Shown here: piece after piece, positions 26,262 through 34,036 of the stretch
Numbering within the stretch: the first letter of the stretch is position 1
Layout of the letters: each line of letters starts with the position of its first letter
Source: Desulfosporosinus metallidurans
GTDB lineage: Bacteria; Bacillota; Desulfitobacteriia; Desulfitobacteriales; Desulfitobacteriaceae
Direction of reading: 5' to 3'
DNA length: 64,000 nucleotides
Assembly: GCF_001936615.1 (NCBI RefSeq)
Contig: NZ_MLBF01000019.1
Coordinates: forward strand, 1 to 64,000
The notes under the pieces: generated by a model
Seen by the model: only the letters and a program-made list of their open reading frames with translations
Told to the model about the DNA's origin: nothing
Database searches by the model: none
Position numbers and translations under genes: made by a program

Positions 26262-26852
26262 TTAGTCACCTAAAATCACCCACCTTTGTCCGTCAAAGTC
26301 CTCGAACCTTTCGGTGGTCACGTTCTGCTCGAAGTACACCGCCAGGATTCGTTTGATATCCTCGCTTCCGGATCGCTTCACAGAGAAGCCCTGCTCCCGC
26401 AAGGTTTTTTCGATGCGGTTTAAGTACGGAAATATTTCTTTTTGTTTTTCATCCTTAAGCCGTATGATGATAAGAAACTCACGGGCGGTTGCCATCTGCA
26501 CCTGTATTCTATCGAGGAAGCCCAGGTCAGCCTCCAGCAGCTTGCGGACGGTGGAGCTGCCCTCCTGTTCGATGCGTTCCCGGAGAAATCGTTTGTTGTC
26601 CTCGAAATTTTCACGGGAATTCAGGCAACACATTTCGATCTCCGCCATGCCTTTCAGCACAGTCATGAGGGCATAGATTCTTGCTGAGATGCTGGCTTCC
26701 GACAGCACCGAGATATTGCTCGGCTTGATAATAAAATACACAAGTTCTCCGTGCCCATAGGTCTGCAGACTGTAATCGGTAATGTCTTTTGTGCCGATGA
26801 GCTGCCGTGTAGAAAGCTTTTGCTTAGCTGTCTTCTTTTCTTTTCTGCTCAT
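26262..26852 (-). CDS. VirB4 N-terminal-domain-like conjugation protein
   Basis: It has 196 residues from the ATG that overlaps the PrgI-like stop as ATGA. The basic start (MSRKEKKTAKQKLS) leads into STRQLIGTKDITDYSLQTYG and VYFIIKPSNISVLSEASISA, as in the N-terminal part of TraC/VirB4 proteins of Gram-positive systems, but there is no Walker motif. VirB4 downstream is correspondingly short, so the two may together form one VirB4 function. Confidence 0.65.
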   Translation of the reverse strand: MSRKEKKTAKQKLSTRQLIGTKDITDYSLQTYGHGELVYFIIKPSNISVLSEASISARIYALMTVLKGMAEIEMCCLNSRENFEDNKRFLRERIEQEGSSTVRKLLEADLGFLDRIQVQMATAREFLIIIRLKDEKQKEIFPYLNRIEKTLREQGFSVKRSGSEDIKRILAVYFEQNVTTERFEDFDGQRWVILGD

Positions 26853-27115
26853 TTTTCCGTGTACCTCCATTCATACATTTGCTGCTTAGTGATAAAAAAA
26901 CCGCAGGCATTCTTGATAAAATCGAGGATAGAGGTGTCCTCAAATCGGATAGTCAGGAAACCGTAAAGAGCCGTCGCCACTATCGGCAACAGAAGGCCGA
27001 GCTGTGCCAGCGCAAAAACAGAGATAAGACACCCAATACCGATGATGCCGATATCCCGAAGCTGCCACAGCCACAGCACCGCTTTGGATTTTAAATTATC
27101 AGGGTAGATATACAT
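26849..27115 (-). CDS. PrgI/VirB3-like inner-membrane protein
   Basis: It has 88 residues with two adjacent membrane helices (about 20-60) and the short cytoplasmic ends usual for the PrgI family (VWLWQLRDIGIIGIGCLIS-like, ending QQMYEWRYTEK). PrgI/VirB3 sits next to VirB4 in T4SS assembly. It is translationally coupled to the VirB4-N-like gene by ATGA. Confidence 0.8.
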   Translation of the reverse strand: MYIYPDNLKSKAVLWLWQLRDIGIIGIGCLISVFALAQLGLLLPIVATALYGFLTIRFEDTSILDFIKNACGFFITKQQMYEWRYTEK

Positions 27116-27128
27116 GGCTCAGCCCTCC

Positions 27129-27362
27129 TTACAGCTTCATGCCCATGCCGGAAGATGGCTCTTCATCCAGCTCTAGCTCCATTTTCTTAGGGAAGTAGGA
27201 GACATTTACCGTTCTAATGTTATTCATCAGCACGTTTGCTTTCTCAGCAGCTTCCTCCCAAGTGTCAAAGGTCATGGGTTTCCCGTCTGATTTCAGCCAA
27301 GCCTCCGCAGCTCCACAGATGGAAGCAGCGTTGCGTTTTGCCCAAATACCCCATTGCTTCAT
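27129..27362 (-). CDS. Small tailed ICE protein
   Basis: ATG at 27362 follows AAGGAG by eight bases and starts a 77-residue protein (MKQWGIWAKRNAASICGAAE, then KPMTFDTWEEAAEKANVLMN). It ends with an acidic linker and SSGMGMKL, a clear copy of the common tail. The frame is also open upstream into the DUF4406 coding region, so a fused product would form if that region were translated in this frame. The function is unknown. Confidence 0.6.
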   Translation of the reverse strand: MKQWGIWAKRNAASICGAAEAWLKSDGKPMTFDTWEEAAEKANVLMNNIRTVNVSYFPKKMELELDEEPSSGMGMKL

Positions 27363-27691
27363 ATTCATCACTCCTTGGTTTTCAATAAATTTGATGTACC
27401 TTATTTTGATGCTGAGCCTTTGGGCATCCGCAATCTCTCGTTCCATTCCCTCAGATATCCGGTCACCGAAGACCCACAGCTCATCGCAGAAGGCAAGGAA
27501 GCGCAAGCCCATTTCAATTCTTTTTTTCTTTCTTCCGAATTACTGTCTTGCAAAAATAAAGGAAACAAGAGGTGGGGAGCAATTGGAGCCACACCGCCGC
27601 TTGCAACATAGCGGCAATACTCTATCGCCATCCTGGTGTTGTGCTCGATATTCCCAGCGTAGGGCGAGGCGATATATACGAGTTTCATCAT
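27363..27691 (-). pseudogene. DUF4406-like protein with a -1 frame break
   Basis: The first frame reads MKLVYIASPYAGNIEHNTRM and continues to SEERKKELK; the rest of the family signature, MGLRFLAFCDELWVFGDRIS and EGMEREIADAQRLSIKIRY, is in the -1 frame. The join is at an A7 run read AGA AAA AAA G. One extra A, or a -1 ribosomal shift, restores a normal DUF4406 (nucleoside deoxyribosyltransferase-like) protein. The start overlaps the TrbL-like stop as ATGA. Confidence 0.7.
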
Positions 27692-28548
27692 TTCGCCACT
27701 GCCTGTACTACCGTTCTGGTAATGTTCACGGCAGACTGGGCAGCATAGATGGTGCTCATGAGGTTGGCCTTGGTGGAAGTATCCAACCCAAACTGTCCGG
27801 CGATCCTTGGTATCTCAGATGCTGCCAGCATCAGGCCGAGACCGAGGAGCATATTCTGATTCCACACCAAGAGTCCGGCAATGAGGATGGTTGCCTGCAA
27901 AAATGCGGTGAGGCACAAGCCTACCACCTGTTTGCTCCAGGATACAAAGCCGTCGATGTATCCACGGGGTACCGAGAACATATACAGGCTCCCTACTGCA
28001 ATCTGGATCAGCAGGATGCCGCCACGCTTCAGGTTGGCAAAAAAAACTTTAATCACAGCATAGCCCATGAGGATAACGCAAAAAATGCCGAGGATTGGAT
28101 TCAGTCCAAGCCCCCCTAAGTTGGTAAGGGCACCAATAGCCATGGTGCTGATGCCTCCGCTGGCTCCCATCAGGTTTGAGATTCCCGAAGTAAAGCTACC
28201 CTGCAGCGTAACAGATAACTTGTATAGCTCCACCGGCACAATGGTGAACAGGTTCACAGCCATAAAACCCTTGATGGCGTTCAAGGCTGTATCTTTTATG
28301 CTTGCCCTTCCCGACTGTGCTTCGATGGCACATTCAAACAGCGCTACCACCAGCCCGGTTCCATACAAAGCCCAGGCCAGATAACTAAAGAGTGTTACGA
28401 TGGCCTGCACCCAGGTCATGCCGAACAGGTCGGCTCCCATATTGCCCATCATGGAAAAGAAGTCACCGAGGAAGCCGATCAGCTGCTGATATATCCAGTC
28501 CATAATCTGCCCAAGGACAAGATTTGCAGCAAAATCCCATATAAACAT
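27688..28548 (-). CDS. VirB6/TrbL-like polytopic membrane protein
   Basis: It has 286 residues from the ATG at 28548, which follows AAAGGAGTG; the longer frame adds 24 residues without a site. Six or more hydrophobic segments are spread over the protein (VLGQIMDWIYQQLIGFLGDF, ALYGTGLVVALFECAIEAQS, ILGIFCVILMGYAVIKVFFA, FLQATILIAGLLVWNQNMLL). VirB6/TrbL proteins form the inner-membrane channel. Its position between the VirB2-like and PrgI-like genes fits the usual order. Confidence 0.85.
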   Translation of the reverse strand: MFIWDFAANLVLGQIMDWIYQQLIGFLGDFFSMMGNMGADLFGMTWVQAIVTLFSYLAWALYGTGLVVALFECAIEAQSGRASIKDTALNAIKGFMAVNLFTIVPVELYKLSVTLQGSFTSGISNLMGASGGISTMAIGALTNLGGLGLNPILGIFCVILMGYAVIKVFFANLKRGGILLIQIAVGSLYMFSVPRGYIDGFVSWSKQVVGLCLTAFLQATILIAGLLVWNQNMLLGLGLMLAASEIPRIAGQFGLDTSTKANLMSTIYAAQSAVNITRTVVQAVAK

Positions 28549-28628
28549 TGAGCGTTTCACTCCTTTCATTAAAAATAGAAAGCCGCATTGTTTAACGACG
28601 TGCTTTTCGGAAGTTCGCATTATTTTTC

Positions 28629-28665
28629 AAAAAAAACACGCTTAATCACTTTAGATTAGCGTGTT
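28629..28665 (-). terminator. Strong terminator before the TrbL-like gene
   Basis: On the minus strand AACACGCTAATC pairs with GATTAAGCGTGTT (one bulge) and is followed by eight T. It separates the HEPN/MNT pair from the channel genes. Confidence 0.8.
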
Positions 28666-28746
28666 CTTCTACACTCTTAACACATTGATATACCTGGATT
28701 TTCTTGCTCTCTTCGTTGCAACGCACAAAGAGCAGTGGCATTTTTA

Positions 28747-28835
28747 TTAACGAATCCCTTCAAATACTGGATAATCCTCTTCAAACTGCTGGATCGCCTC
28801 TGAAATATCATCCTCAATAAAGAAGCGCCAAATGA
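28747..28835 (-). pseudogene. Short C-terminal gene remnant
   Basis: An open frame without a start codon encodes RFFIEDDISEAIQQFEEDYP followed by VFEGIR and a stop. A GCGTCAAATGA-type inverted repeat lies at its beginning. It looks like the end of a lost gene and is not recognised. The rest of 28666-28873 shows no gene. Confidence 0.25.
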
Positions 28836-28873
28836 CTTCTCATTTGACGCAAAGGTTTGAGTTTGAATTGTAG

Positions 28874-29299
28874 CTATTCCATTGTCATCCCCTGTTCCTG
28901 AGCTTCGTGCTGCTCCTCAGTCATAGCGTGAGTAATAAAATCCATGATGTGGTCCGCTGATTTTATTGCCTTATGCATATCCGCTTCTGTTACTTCGATT
29001 TCTTCCGGATAACGCACACGAACGCCGAAGGGAGTCAGCCTGCTACAATCCTCGGCAATTCCATCGAATCCCTTATCCTTTAAAGCACATAGGCGGCATA
29101 GCTCGCCTAAATCATGAATGCGCGGTGCTTCTTCATCGTGCATCAGCAAAAATGCTTTCAACATCTTTTCAGCAGACTGCTCGCAATGATAACAGATAAT
29201 TTCCAACCGAAACGGATATAAGGATAACAGATGCTTTGCCGCAGTGAGATCATCGGCGGCAAATTCAAGCCATCGCCTGCACAGGCTGCTGATCTCCAT
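28874..29299 (-). CDS. HEPN-domain protein, probable toxin of an MNT/HEPN pair
   Basis: It has 141 residues. The HEPN core includes WLEFAADDLTAAKHLLSLYP and LEIICYHCEQSAEKMLKAFL. Its start overlaps the nucleotidyltransferase gene by 35 bases. In known pairs the MNT enzyme modifies and silences its HEPN RNase. The C-terminus EAQEQGMTME carries a form of the common tail. Another HEPN paralogue lies at 25699-26154. Confidence 0.8.
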   Translation of the reverse strand: MEISSLCRRWLEFAADDLTAAKHLLSLYPFRLEIICYHCEQSAEKMLKAFLLMHDEEAPRIHDLGELCRLCALKDKGFDGIAEDCSRLTPFGVRVRYPEEIEVTEADMHKAIKSADHIMDFITHAMTEEQHEAQEQGMTME

Positions 29300-29612
29300 A
29301 TAAAATCACCCCGTTTCTAAATATCGTGCGCTCAATCGTGGGTAATGTTTTGCGCTGATCAAAATTGCTTTGGGTGCCCACAAGGATATCTACAGGCCGT
29401 TTCTTTACATGGTACAGGGCGTGCCCAATGGTTTGCATTGCCTCCAGCGGACGCATAGAGTCATCCGGGATGATTACATACAGGTCAAAATCGCTAGCCC
29501 GATGCGGTTGGCCGTAAGCGTAAGAACCAAACAGATAGATTGTATTGACCGACACCGTGTCTGCTATCGTTTTAGAAATCATATCCAGTTCGCTTCTTAT
29601 TTGTAAATCCAT
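29265..29612 (-). CDS. Minimal nucleotidyltransferase (MNT), antitoxin partner
   Basis: It has 115 residues from the ATG at 29612, which follows AAAAGGAGGG; the longer frame has no such site. The catalytic motif is LFGSYAYGQPHRASDFDLYV (GSx10DxD), with the third carboxylate in RPVDILVG. It is expected to nucleotidylate the overlapping HEPN protein. Confidence 0.85.
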   Translation of the reverse strand: MDLQIRSELDMISKTIADTVSVNTIYLFGSYAYGQPHRASDFDLYVIIPDDSMRPLEAMQTIGHALYHVKKRPVDILVGTQSNFDQRKTLPTIERTIFRNGVILYGDQQPVQAMA

Positions 29613-29718
29613 AGAGCACCCTCCTTTTCCGGCACTTTTACAATCAACATAGAATAGATTTTCCAATTATAGTATATCCAAAAGCCAAACGATAAGCAAT
29701 CCATCACCCATCCACGCT

Positions 29719-30060
29719 TTACATGCCAAGAATTGTCCAGATGTAAACCGGAGCCGTAAGGGTAAACACAAGGCAGGTGAAAAGGATGGCCGGAGCCGCC
29801 CACTCAAACTGCCCGTGCTTCCTATAGTCAAAATAAGCGGTACCCAATTTGGCGAAGAAAAACACGGCGAGAATGAGGTCTATTGCGGGGAATACGACCT
29901 TGTTAACCACGGTTTTGATTTGCGAGGATGCGTCATTCCACGTATTTTCAATTGCTCCGGCAACATCCCCTGTAGGTGCAGCATAAGCTACCACACAGAA
30001 CATTATTACAAGTGCAAGGGCGAGGCAGAAGACCACCAGGATCTTTTTACTTCTTTTCAC
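29719..30060 (-). CDS. VirB2-like pilin, DUF3852-like
   Basis: It has 113 residues: a signal peptide (MKRSKK, a hydrophobic core, AYA cut near 28), a short amphipathic region and two membrane helices (FPAIDLILAVFFFAKLGTAY, AAPAILFTCLVFTLTAPVYI) joined by a basic loop. This is the layout of VirB2/TrbC conjugative pilins and of DUF3852 proteins in clostridial ICEs. It starts the T4SS block (VirB2, VirB6, VirB3, VirB4 in transcription order). Confidence 0.7.
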   Translation of the reverse strand: MKRSKKILVVFCLALALVIMFCVVAYAAPTGDVAGAIENTWNDASSQIKTVVNKVVFPAIDLILAVFFFAKLGTAYFDYRKHGQFEWAAPAILFTCLVFTLTAPVYIWTILGM

Positions 30061-30101
30061 TGCAAATTCCGCCTTTCATATTTATAATTTAGAAAATAAA
30101 A

Positions 30102-30132
30102 AAGACCGCCGAGTATTCATCAAGGCGATCTT
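30102..30132 (-). terminator. Terminator between the surface protein and VirB2-like genes
   Basis: AAGATCGCC and GGCGGTCTT (one G-U pair) are followed by TTTTT on the minus strand. It marks the border between Tad set 1 and the T4SS genes. Confidence 0.7.
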
Positions 30133-30152
30133 CTTCATTTTTTGATATTTCT

Positions 30153-31883
30153 TTATGGTTTGACGGGCGCAATGTGCCAGTCATCCCATAAGCTTCCCTG
30201 TATCGTCACTGTGTCGGTAAGGTTCGTAGAAAGCATCCCGGCAGGTGTCCAACAGTCGATTAAATACGTATAAGGTATATAGCTGCTGTTCGGGAACCAC
30301 ACAGGGGTAAAATGAACACGCCGGTCATAGGTCGAGTATTTGTTTTGCTTAAACTCAAATCTCGCACTGTACCCGCTGCTGGTTCTATCTAAAAGCCGCC
30401 AATAGTCCTTGTATTGAAACTCCGGAAAGTAGGTCACCGATGTCTGCGCGCCTGTCACAGCGGAGGATTGATTGGAGCTCACATTGGCAGTGACACTGAT
30501 GTTGATGCCATAGCCGGACTTCATATTATTGCCTGATGCGGTGGGCACCTTATCGTCGGGCTTGATGTTTACAGAAGCGGTCAGGCTTGCAGAGTATGGG
30601 TTCCAGTCGAACTCCCACCAGCCGTGGTCCTCCCAGCTACCGTTGTCGACCCAAAAGCCTCCCCCATTTCCATCACTATACCACTTCCAATCCGACACCC
30701 AGACCCAATACGCCTGCCACCACGCAGACCATACGCCCCATGAGGCCGAGGTTTTCTGCGGGTTGTTTGGAATACTCGGCGTTGTGTAGGAGTCGTTCCG
30801 GTCATTGGCAGTGGGGTTGGGAGGATCGTTTTGGGACAGGTCAACAATCTTGGCGGTGATGATGCTTTTACTTGGGGAACCGCCTCCCGACACACTGACG
30901 GTGATGGTCATAGTCTGTGGGGTGGATGGTGTTGTCCAGCGCACCCACACCAGTTGGCTGTCGCTATTTGGATAGTAGACATTGTTTACCCTATAGTTTC
31001 TGCCGCCAATGTTGAAGGTTACTGATACCGGATGATCGGGGTCAGCCTGCCCTCCCCGGACGGTGACTGCAGTGATGACCTCAGTGTTAACTCTGTATTC
31101 GTAGTCATAGGCACTTATCTCCGGCGGCGGATCAGCTTCACTGAATCGCACGATGCCAAGACCGAGGGAGGATATGATATCCGTATTGGACACTGAGTCT
31201 GTTGTAGAACCAGACCATGCTGGGTATCCGAGATCCGGCGTTTCGAGGAACATCCCAAGCGGAAGGTTCTTGTGAGTCAGCGATGCCATCTTGCTTTGAA
31301 GACCGCCATTCAGCTGCTGATCGTATAAAGCGGCTTCAGTAGCGGTCATTGCCATTTCTATACCATTGAAGGTAAGGTATGCAATGGGTTCCAGGAGAAT
31401 TTTGTAATCCCCATTGATCAGAGTATCATAGTTAAAGCCTGTAACAGATGATATATATCTTACGATTAATTCATCCGTAAAGTAGCTTTTAATAGCTTCG
31501 ATGCTTGCATTGCCATCTCCTGAACTGATAATACGTGGGAGAGCTTTGGATGGATTCACATAGGTGTACCCATTCACTGTTACTGATAGGCTAACACCAC
31601 GAGCATATTGAATCTTACTGACCTTATTAAAATTTACTAATGTATTAGCGGGCGTTTTATTGGTAAAGTCTATCGGTGTGGTAACAGGAGAGCCATCACT
31701 TGCCCTTACAACTGTGACCCGTACTCCCTCGTCACCTGTATTCCAATAGTTTTCGTTTGTACCGTTTCCCATGTCGCCGCTTCCATTGTCAATATTTCCA
31801 TCTCCAATAGCATAAGCAGTTATTGGGAAAAGAGAGGTCAGCATTAAAGTTAGTACGAGCATAATGCTAACTATTCGCTTCAT
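30153..31883 (-). CDS. Large exported protein of Tad set 1
   Basis: It has 576 residues with a signal peptide (MKRIVSIMLVLTLMLTSLFP, ITAYA cut). A Trp-rich segment near 380-435 holds 13 Trp in about 50 residues. The C-terminal 150 residues (SGYGINISVTANVSSNQSSA, VHFTPVWFPNSSYIPYTYLI, WTPAGMLSTNLTDTV) match the end of the 1065-residue protein at 50858-54055. A middle part looks like beta-sandwich repeats. No sortase motif or C-terminal membrane anchor is seen. It may be a pilus-associated adhesin or tip protein; that role is inference from location at the end of a Tad operon. Confidence 0.7.
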   Translation of the reverse strand: MKRIVSIMLVLTLMLTSLFPITAYAIGDGNIDNGSGDMGNGTNENYWNTGDEGVRVTVVRASDGSPVTTPIDFTNKTPANTLVNFNKVSKIQYARGVSLSVTVNGYTYVNPSKALPRIISSGDGNASIEAIKSYFTDELIVRYISSVTGFNYDTLINGDYKILLEPIAYLTFNGIEMAMTATEAALYDQQLNGGLQSKMASLTHKNLPLGMFLETPDLGYPAWSGSTTDSVSNTDIISSLGLGIVRFSEADPPPEISAYDYEYRVNTEVITAVTVRGGQADPDHPVSVTFNIGGRNYRVNNVYYPNSDSQLVWVRWTTPSTPQTMTITVSVSGGGSPSKSIITAKIVDLSQNDPPNPTANDRNDSYTTPSIPNNPQKTSASWGVWSAWWQAYWVWVSDWKWYSDGNGGGFWVDNGSWEDHGWWEFDWNPYSASLTASVNIKPDDKVPTASGNNMKSGYGINISVTANVSSNQSSAVTGAQTSVTYFPEFQYKDYWRLLDRTSSGYSARFEFKQNKYSTYDRRVHFTPVWFPNSSYIPYTYLIDCWTPAGMLSTNLTDTVTIQGSLWDDWHIAPVKP

Positions 31884-31903
31884 AGTACCTCCTTTGTAAA
31901 CGC

Positions 31904-31933
31904 AAGAAACACAGCCTTTCTGCTGTGCTTCTT
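31904..31933 (-). terminator. Hairpin before the surface-protein gene
   Basis: AAGAAGCACAGC pairs with GCTGTGTTTCTT (one G-U pair). It lies about 20 bases before the ATG of the large exported protein, so it may attenuate its expression. Confidence 0.5.
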
Positions 31934-31957
31934 GGAATATACTATTTTATTAATGAC

Positions 31958-32512
31958 TCAATCCATGGAGCCCACTTTTTTGCCAGTTAGTTCGTCGCCT
32001 TTGTTTCCTACAGTTGTACCTTTATTGGCACCACTATCATTTACCCATCCAAATCCGGGAACCCATACCTGCCCTTTTTCATTCTTTTCACCAGCCTTGG
32101 GTTCTGATGGCTTGCTTACGGTGGTATCCTCCGGCTTGTATTCGGGAGTCTTTACTGGATTGGTGACAACCCCCTGCGGTGTTGGCTTTTTGGGTGGTTC
32201 CGGTTTTACAGGCTCCGGTGTATTGGACTGTACGATTTCATTAGAATTCTGAGATGATGTACCACCCTGCGGCGTGCCTGACTCTGTTGGGTTCACTACG
32301 ATCTCGTCTTTTTTCCCTGCTGTTTCATTGGGCTTGCTTGAATCGGGGTTCGGGGTAATCTCGTTTGCCACCGTATTAGATGAAGGTATTGCATTCTCCT
32401 TGACAGATTCTATTTGAAATCTGGAAGATATCGCAGCTATAAGAACCACACAAACGATGGCAAGGCATCCGGTTATAAACAGTCGTTTGGTTTTGCTGTT
32501 CATACTTTTCAT
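31958..32512 (-). CDS. Membrane-anchored Pro/Thr/Ser-rich protein, DUF6550-like
   Basis: It has 184 residues: one N-terminal membrane helix (LFITGCLAIVCVVLIAAI) and a long extracellular disordered region with Pro, Ser, Thr, Asn and Lys (ESGTPQGGTSSQNSNEIV, VKPEPPKKPTPQGVVT). The ending EKNEKGQVWVPGFGWVNDSG is typical of DUF6550 proteins of ICEs. It probably spans the wall beside the pilus. AGGAGG precedes the ATG. Confidence 0.65.
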   Translation of the reverse strand: MKSMNSKTKRLFITGCLAIVCVVLIAAISSRFQIESVKENAIPSSNTVANEITPNPDSSKPNETAGKKDEIVVNPTESGTPQGGTSSQNSNEIVQSNTPEPVKPEPPKKPTPQGVVTNPVKTPEYKPEDTTVSKPSEPKAGEKNEKGQVWVPGFGWVNDSGANKGTTVGNKGDELTGKKVGSMD

Positions 32513-32603
32513 GGGTTTTTAACCTCCTTTAAATCAGGTTGTCTCTTTTAATTCACACCCTACCAGAAGAGTTTACCAAAGTCCAGTGAAAGGATGTGAA
32601 TAT

Positions 32604-33149
32604 TCAAAATTTAGAGGTGTATCCGGCCTCTACCTTGAGGTTTATCCGCATGGGAGGCAATGACTTGCCTCCAAAGGACACCGGGACCTCCAAGGTAATG
32701 GCTGCATCTGCAAGGAATTTCTGCGCTCCATCGGGATTTGATGGTGCAAAGGGCGCATTGATGATGTTTACCGTGAGGTTGGAGAGCTTAAACTCCACCG
32801 TTTCTCCCGCATACTTAATATGAACCCCGCCGTTTCTTTGCAGTCCAAGTGTCCGGTCCAGGCGGTCATAAATGTCGCCATAGTCAAGGCGGTCCTCCCA
32901 TGTAGAACCAGACAGTGCATAGCCTCCTGAATATCCCTCCCTGACTCCATTGTATACATCATCATAGTTGTCGTTGGCGGCTGCAATCACGGCAGACTGG
33001 ACGGCATCCCGGACACCGGAAGCAATAATCATCAGCCGCATGTACTCCGAAATGCCGCACATGATGATGACAAGGGCAAGAGCGATGGCTACCACAAGAG
33101 GAAATGCCGACCCTTTACTTTTCCTTATTATACCATATAGTTTTATCAT
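32604..33149 (-). CDS. TadG/TadE-like pseudopilin of set 1
   Basis: It has 181 residues. A short basic leader ends KSKG, followed by SAFPLVVAIALALVIIMCGI, the hydrophobic helix of a type IV prepilin-like protein; the exported part is mixed beta. Its start overlaps the stop of the TadE-like gene upstream as ATGA. Minor pseudopilins of this type form part of the Tad fibre base or tip. Confidence 0.7.
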   Translation of the reverse strand: MIKLYGIIRKSKGSAFPLVVAIALALVIIMCGISEYMRLMIIASGVRDAVQSAVIAAANDNYDDVYNGVREGYSGGYALSGSTWEDRLDYGDIYDRLDRTLGLQRNGGVHIKYAGETVEFKLSNLTVNIINAPFAPSNPDGAQKFLADAAITLEVPVSFGGKSLPPMRINLKVEAGYTSKF

Positions 33150-33541
33150 TTGTGATACACCTCGCTTTTTCCAGCAGCCTGTGCCGTCAAAGTGATGGGA
33201 AACGAGTCGAAGCCGCCAAAAAGTCCGATGTTGGTCTGCATAGACACTGTCACTGTGAATTCTTCATTGAGCTGTATCCAGCCTGTCTTTGACCATAAGA
33301 TGGTGGGATTAAGTCCTGTTTTTTCCTGGAGCACCTGTGCTCGAGTGCTGGTTTCGCTGCCCACACGCCCTGCTATTTCAGCCTCTCTGCACAGCTCATT
33401 GGCGAAGGTATCCAGTTGATTTTTGGCAATGAAGACCGGAAAAACTTTAACGGCCAGGGCGAGTACCAGCATGGCACAAAGCACTAGCACAGCCACATCG
33501 ATATATCCCTCACCGCGCTTATTGTGCAGCTTTTTCAGCAT
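33146..33541 (-). CDS. TadE-like pseudopilin, DUF4320 family
   Basis: It has 131 residues. The leader NKRG precedes EGYIDVAVLVLCAMLVLALA, a prepilin-peptidase type sequence, and the rest matches the DUF4320 pattern (ANELCREAEIAGRVGSET, GLNPTILWSKTGWIQL). It is probably processed by the prepilin peptidase encoded at 38842-39285. AAGGGG precedes the ATG. Confidence 0.78.
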   Translation of the reverse strand: MLKKLHNKRGEGYIDVAVLVLCAMLVLALAVKVFPVFIAKNQLDTFANELCREAEIAGRVGSETSTRAQVLQEKTGLNPTILWSKTGWIQLNEEFTVTVSMQTNIGLFGGFDSFPITLTAQAAGKSEVYHK

Positions 33542-33912
33542 AATCGCATCCCCTTGTACTGTTCGGGTTCGCAGAAGGCTTCGTCCAACTCGTAGTCCTG
33601 CTCGGCACTTCTTTTGTCGGCAAGACTCGAGAGGACATACTCCATATCCTCATCAAAGACTTTTCCTTGTTCATTCAGCCACTGATCCCGCACAACCTCC
33701 AGCGGGTTTTTAAAGCGCAGCAGGTATTCCAGATGGTCGGTATTGCAGCCACCGTCTTTCAATTCCTGATAGACCTGCTTGGTGGCGGCGATTTTCTCGG
33801 CTTTATCTATCAGCTCGGAACTGGTCATACCTTGAAGGTCGTTTATATATGCCACGTAGTTGGCATCGATCTTTTCCTGAAACAGTTTCTTCGTATTGTC
33901 ACTTTTGTCCAT
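33535..33912 (-). CDS. DUF3848-like ICE protein inside the Tad operon
   Basis: It has 125 residues and is soluble and helical (MTSSELIDKAEKIAATKQVY, LEYLLRFKNPLEVVRDQWLN), resembling DUF3848 proteins of Tn1549-like elements. The ATG at 33912 follows AAGGAGG. The end EPEQYKGMRLC is a variant of the common tail. A soluble ICE-type protein between TadC and TadE genes shows that the pilus genes are woven into the ICE rather than merely next to it. Confidence 0.6.
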   Translation of the reverse strand: MDKSDNTKKLFQEKIDANYVAYINDLQGMTSSELIDKAEKIAATKQVYQELKDGGCNTDHLEYLLRFKNPLEVVRDQWLNEQGKVFDEDMEYVLSSLADKRSAEQDYELDEAFCEPEQYKGMRLC

Positions 33913-33923
33913 GATATCCTCCT

Positions 33924-34022
33924 TCACTTATATAGATTTACATGGATTGTGCCTGCCCTATATTGACTTCGGCTCAACAAGGAGGAAGTGTCAAAACACA
34001 GCGTCTGCATCTTTCCAGACAT
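33924..34022 (-). CDS. Possible 32-residue peptide
   Basis: AAAGGAGG lies eight bases before ATG at 34022. The frame encodes MSGKMQTLCFDTSSLLSRSQ followed by 12 residues, and its stop falls on the ribosome site of the next gene. The ribosome site and spacing are good, but no family is recognised. Confidence 0.35.
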   Translation of the reverse strand: MSGKMQTLCFDTSSLLSRSQYRAGTIHVNLYK

Positions 34023-34036
34023 TTTGCAGTCCTCCT

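Noticed and set aside
27217..28119. A 300-codon plus-strand open frame
   Set aside because: It lies antisense to the PrgI-side small genes, the DUF4406 region and the TrbL-like gene, which have family motifs and ribosome sites; the translation has no recognisable features.
10055..30060. A Tn916-type conjugation module
   Set aside because: No FtsK-like Orf21, Rep_trans relaxase Orf20 or TcpC-like protein was seen; the VirD4/MobP/PrgI/VirB4 set is of a different class.
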